From Candidatus Aerophobota bacterium (GTDB lineage: Bacteria; Aerophobota; Aerophobia; Aerophobales; B3-G15), in assembly GCA_030615365.1 (NCBI GenBank), contig JAUWZM010000081.1, positions 1-11,009 on the forward strand: a stretch of DNA of 11,009 nucleotides, given 5' to 3'. Positions 8,899 through 11,009 of the stretch are shown here, piece after piece. Below the pieces are notes generated by a model. That model saw nothing but the letters and a program-made list of their open reading frames with translations. It had not been told where the DNA came from and searched no databases. Position numbers and translations under genes: made by a program. Numbering within the stretch: position 1 is the first letter of the stretch; each line of letters opens with the position of its first letter.

Positions 8899-9735
8899 TT
8901 AACCAATGAGGAAGTCAAAAAGTTTAATTAAGGTAGGTCTTATTTTGTTCCTTTCCACTATTAAATCGATCATACCATGGGCAAGCAAAAACTCAGATCT
9001 TTGAAACCCTTGAGGGATTTGCTGTTTTATAGTTTGTTTTACTACCCGCGGACCAGCAAAGCCAAGAAGAGCTCCCGGTTCAGCTATCGTAATATCCCCC
9101 CTGCTGGCAAAACTGGCCATTACTCCGCCCATAGTAGGATGTGTAAGGATAGAGATATAAAGTAGTCCCTTTCTTTTAAGCTCAGCTATAGCTGAGGAAG
9201 TTTTAACCATTTGCATTAAAGAGATAACTCCCTCTTGCATTCTGGCCCCTCCGCCTGAGCCAGAAATAAGCAAAAGAGGATAACTTTTTTCTATTGCTTT
9301 TTCTACTGCAAGGGTTATCCTCTCCCCCATTGCTGAACCCATACTTCCACCCATAAAGCCAAAATCAGTAACTCCAATGGTTACTGACCATCCCCCGATT
9401 TTTCCTTCCCCAATTATTGCTGCCTCATCCAAACCTGTTTGTTTTCTTCCTCTACTTAGTTTTTCCTTATATTCTGGAAAATTAAGCGGGTCATTTAAAG
9501 AGACTTTAAAGTTATACTCTACAAAACTTCTCTCATCAACAGTAATTTGAATTCTTTCTCTGGCACCAAGATAAAAATGATATTCACACTTAGGGCAAAC
9601 TCTTAGGTTCTCATTTAAGTTTTTGTTATAGATAATTTCTGAACAATTTGTACATTTAGTCCACAGACCATCAGGAACATCTATTGTTTTCTTTCCCTTA
9701 GTTATTCGATGATAGGTACGCTCAAACCATCCCAT
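8899..9735 (-). CDS. accD: Acetyl-CoA carboxylase carboxyltransferase subunit beta
   Basis: A 278-residue protein that with AccA transfers the carboxyl group from carboxybiotin to acetyl-CoA, the committed step of fatty acid synthesis. An N-terminal C4 zinc ribbon (Cys28, 31, 47, 50) is followed by the crotonase-like carboxyltransferase domain. The latter has GSGGGARMQE (159-168), THPTMGGVMASFA (198-210) and GFAGPRVV (225-232), all family hallmarks. Length is normal and nothing is missing. The ATG at 9735 has AGGGAG at 9750-9745, and a stable-looking hairpin ends just upstream of that site. No accA follows; the next gene is pyrG. The 165-base gap after rpsI shows no clear promoter or terminator. 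Confidence 0.97.
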   Translation of the reverse strand: MGWFERTYHRITKGKKTIDVPDGLWTKCTNCSEIIYNKNLNENLRVCPKCEYHFYLGARERIQITVDERSFVEYNFKVSLNDPLNFPEYKEKLSRGRKQTGLDEAAIIGEGKIGGWSVTIGVTDFGFMGGSMGSAMGERITLAVEKAIEKSYPLLLISGSGGGARMQEGVISLMQMVKTSSAIAELKRKGLLYISILTHPTMGGVMASFASRGDITIAEPGALLGFAGPRVVKQTIKQQIPQGFQRSEFLLAHGMIDLIVERNKIRPTLIKLFDFLIG

Positions 9736-9841
9736 TGGTAAAAACTCCCTTAGGAAGACTAACCACCAATAGTCCCAAATCTGGTGAGAAATCTTCCTGA
9801 TTGAGGGCTATCAAGCTGTCAACTATTTTGGCCAGAACCAA
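9722..9841 (-). CDS. Possible small upstream ORF overlapping the accD start
   Basis: A 39-codon frame starting with TTG at 9841, preceded by AAGGGC about 8 bases upstream, and ending in a TGA that overlaps codons 4-5 of accD. Its composition (VLAKIVDSLIALNQEDF, then a Val/Leu-rich strand) looks protein-like rather than random, and translation through it would disrupt the accD leader hairpin. No family is recognised. It may be a leader peptide, a gene remnant (an in-frame TAA lies just upstream of it) or chance. Confidence 0.2.
   Translation of the reverse strand: MVLAKIVDSLIALNQEDFSPDLGLLVVSLPKGVFTNGMV
9753..9797 (-). promoter_or_regulatory. Two-helix hairpin abutting the accD ribosome binding site
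   Basis: On the minus strand GGAAGA (9797-9792) pairs with TCTTCC (9758-9753), and inside it CACCA (9786-9782) pairs with TGGTG (9768-9764), separated by a symmetric 5x5 internal loop. The outer stem ends two bases before the AGGGAG ribosome site of accD. The position suggests control of accD translation, but no known riboswitch or leader family was recognised. Confidence 0.35.
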
Positions 9842-9900
9842 GGTCCATCGCCCTTATGAAACTAAATGTAGTTCGGGTTTCAGGCCTTGCAGAATGCAGC

Positions 9901-10293
9901 TTATCTCTTGGAACTCTGGGGTTTAGCTCTTGCTCCCCTCAAGCCTGGTTTCTTTCTCTCTTTCATTCGAGAATCCCTTCTCAACATGCCTGCTTTTTTT
10001 AAAGTTTGCCTGAGCTCGGGATTAATTTTAGATATAACTCGGGCTAAACCAAGACGAATGGCTCCTGCCTGTCCTGTTGGTCCTCCTCCCTTTACCGAAA
10101 TTTTAGCATCGAACTTATCCAAAAAATCAACTATTTCTAAAGGCTCTCTGATCCATCTACTGTATAAATCACGGTAAAAATAGTCCTTCATTTCTTTATT
10201 GTTAATAGTTATTTCTCCCTTTCCCATTTTCAATCTTACCTTGGCAGTCGAGACCTTTCTTCTTCCAGTCGCGCAATAGCTATCTTTAGACAT
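9901..10293 (-). CDS. rpsI: 30S ribosomal protein S9
   Basis: A 130-residue S9 protein, the normal length, part of the small subunit head with its C-terminal tail reaching the P-site tRNA. It opens with YCATGRRKVSTAKVRL and holds VKGGGPTGQAGAIRLGLAR in the middle. It closes with the near-invariant RKKPGL segment and a C-terminal SSKR, the last Arg being the tRNA contact. The frame continues upstream to 10326, but the ATG at 10293 has AAGGAG at 10306-10301 with 7-base spacing and gives the canonical N-terminus, so it is the start. The usual partner rplM is not upstream; instead there is a dedicated promoter and repeat-rich DNA. accD follows after 165 bases. Confidence 0.97.
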   Translation of the reverse strand: MSKDSYCATGRRKVSTAKVRLKMGKGEITINNKEMKDYFYRDLYSRWIREPLEIVDFLDKFDAKISVKGGGPTGQAGAIRLGLARVISKINPELRQTLKKAGMLRRDSRMKERKKPGLRGARAKPQSSKR

Positions 10294-10316
10294 CTTTGCA
10301 CTCCTTATTTTTGTTA

Positions 10317-10344
10317 AACATAGCATATATTTTCAAATTGTCAA
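10317..10344 (-). promoter_or_regulatory. Promoter for rpsI
   Basis: On the minus strand a perfect TTGACA (10344-10339) is followed after 16 bases by TATGTT (10322-10317), preceded by TGC as an extended -10. Transcription would start near 10310, only a few bases before the Shine-Dalgarno, which also rules out the longer rpsI start at 10326. Confidence 0.65.
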
Positions 10345-10378
10345 ATCAACGAAAAAGCTTCCCCAATTTCAGAAGGTC

Positions 10379-10474
10379 TTACACTTTTGGCTTTCTTTTG
10401 AACGAGGAGAGTGTGCTAAGCTTTCTCCTAAGAAGAACAGATTGCTTTATATCAACTTCCTGATGTATTTCCAT
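10379..10474 (-). CDS. Possible 31-codon small ORF upstream of rpsI
   Basis: An ATG at 10474 with AAGGA 8 bases upstream opens a short basic, Ser/Leu-rich frame (MEIHQEVDIKQSVLLRRKLS and on to FKRKPKV). No family is recognised. It may be a real microprotein, a degraded gene (the frame could resume after the stop for about 11 codons) or chance. It ends before the rpsI promoter. Confidence 0.18.
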   Translation of the reverse strand: MEIHQEVDIKQSVLLRRKLSTLSSFKRKPKV

Positions 10475-10494
10475 ACTAACTTTCCTTAAAACTT

Positions 10495-10648
10495 AACCAC
10501 AGAGAACACAGATAATTGTAATATGTGATGAGTAATGAAGTTTTTACCCATTACACATCACCCGTCACTCATTGTCCTTCACATATTACATATCACTCAT
10601 TACATATTACTTCTCGCGTCTTACTTTCTCTCTGTGCACTCTGTAGTT
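10495..10648. repeat. Nested imperfect inverted repeat with CACAGAG-type arms
   Basis: The outer arm AACCACAGAGAACACAGA (10495-10512) matches the reverse complement of 10631-10648 at 15 of 18 positions. Inside it, 10518-10537 matches the reverse complement of 10591-10610 at 17 of 20. The interior (about 10545-10610) is made of short related units resembling CATTACACATCAC and TATCACTCATTAC. The plus-strand open frames across it are products of this low-complexity DNA, not genes. I recall similar CACAGAG-rich intergenic sequences in other environmental bacterial genomes, but cannot verify that here. Confidence 0.6.
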
Positions 10649-10714
10649 TTCTACATTCTCTGCCTACCAGGAGATTTAGCAGTTATGTCAAAAGTTATTT
10701 CTCCTTTTTGTAAT

Positions 10715-10788
10715 TGGTAGCCGCAGGCTTTAGCCTGCGTTTTTATGCATTAGTCTTCTCTTGCGCAACTTAAAAGTTGCGGCTACCA
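10715..10788. repeat. REP-like inverted pair (BIME-like element 3)
   Basis: An 11-base outer inverted repeat (10715-10725 with 10778-10788) starts with TGGTAGCCGCA. Inside, the plus unit has GTAG at 10717-10720 and a stem GCAGGC 10723-10728 / GCCTGC 10733-10738 with a TTTA loop. The minus unit has GTAG at 10786-10783 and a stem CGCAAC 10764-10769 / GTTGCG 10776-10781. The architecture is the same as element 1 in the 4.6 kb spacer, with different stem sequences and better-preserved symmetry. Confidence 0.72.
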
Positions 10789-10951
10789 TCCTTTTCATCA
10801 AAATAACTTCTCTCCCCCTATGTGAATCCTCTTTTCCTTTATCTATAATGTTCTCCTGTAATTCCTTCATAGAGACTTCTGAAAAATTAGCTCGTTTTTG
10901 TCCCTCTTTCTCTAATAAGAAATTTTTTGAAAATAAAGTAATAGAAAAAGG
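10730..10951 (-). other. Open stretch of doubtful coding status, possibly a gene remnant
   Basis: A 73-codon stop-free frame with an ATG at 10870 (46 residues, beginning MKELQENIIDKGKEDSHRG). The part from about 10910 to 10805 is charged and protein-like. The frame then runs through the REP-like pair and stops inside it, so the tail is not conserved coding sequence. No Shine-Dalgarno precedes the ATG and no family is recognised. It may be the decayed end of a gene interrupted by the repeat. Confidence 0.15.
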
Positions 10952-10958
10952 TCATTTT

Positions 10959-11009
10959 TCATTTACTTTTCTTTAGATTTTCCTCTACTTCTGGAAAATC
11001 TGTGCTCTT
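10959..11009 (-). CDS. Possible 3' end of a leftward gene cut by the window edge
   Basis: Sixteen codons are open from the window end to a TGA at 10961-10959, reading ...TDFPEVEENLKKSK. The Glu/Lys-rich tail looks like a protein C-terminus. A second frame also stays open here, so the call is weak. No identity can be given. Confidence 0.25.
   Translation of the reverse strand, partial: KSTDFPEVEENLKKSK

Noticed and set aside
10294..10326. Upstream ATG start for rpsI at 10326
   Set aside because: It overlaps the promoter -10 region, and the ATG at 10293 has a perfect AAGGAG and gives canonical S9.
10525..10720. Two overlapping plus-strand frames of about 60 codons rich in His, Thr and Ser
   Set aside because: They arise from the short-unit repeat DNA at 10495-10648 and overlap each other in different frames.
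10761..10976. 71-codon plus-strand open frame starting inside the REP-like pair
   Set aside because: It begins in the repeat, has no Shine-Dalgarno and no protein-like pattern; the opposite strand looks more coding-like.

Overview
The window looks like the chromosome of an AT-rich, anaerobic, diderm (Gram-negative type) bacterium, probably from an uncultured lineage. The diderm reading rests on an outer-membrane beta-barrel ending in a terminal phenylalanine and on an exported DUF3108-type protein. Anaerobic metabolism is suggested by RnfA and RnfB. Housekeeping genes (rpsI, accD, pyrG) are intact and clearly bacterial, and all use the standard code. I cannot fix the phylum from sequence alone. 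Candidate phyla such as Aerophobota or Omnitrophota would fit the mix, but that is a guess.

Left part (1-2580): a 5'-truncated TonB-receptor-like barrel gene (+) runs in from the window edge. It converges on a DUF3108-family gene (-), and the two stop codons share a single TTAA. The DUF3108 gene starts from a spacer (about 2514-2728) that holds two back-to-back sigma70-type promoters, one per direction.

Middle part (2593-5837, +): the rightward promoter serves a two-gene ABC-2 exporter operon of DrrA/DrrB type whose genes overlap by ATGA. The next spacer (4531-4793) is filled with four GTAG-headed hairpins that look like REP/BIME elements. A zinc-dependent medium-chain dehydrogenase gene follows.

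Right part (5843-10344, -): a leftward cluster reads rpsI, accD, pyrG, rnfA, rnfB. rpsI (ribosomal protein S9) has its own promoter. accD (acetyl-CoA carboxylase carboxyltransferase beta) has a hairpin abutting its ribosome binding site and a possible 39-codon upstream frame. pyrG (CTP synthase), rnfA and rnfB follow with gaps of 16-25 bases, so they are probably co-transcribed. The cluster joins translation, the first step of fatty acid synthesis, CTP supply and an ion-translocating ferredoxin:NAD oxidoreductase. rnfC, rnfD, rnfG and rnfE are not here, so the Rnf operon is split or incomplete.

Far right (10345-11009): no convincing full gene. It holds a nested imperfect inverted repeat flanked by CACAGAG-type arms, another GTAG-type inverted hairpin pair, a few short open frames of doubtful status, and possibly the last codons of a leftward gene cut by the window end. 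The most unusual content is the recurring GTAG hairpin family in two distant spacers without any transposase nearby.
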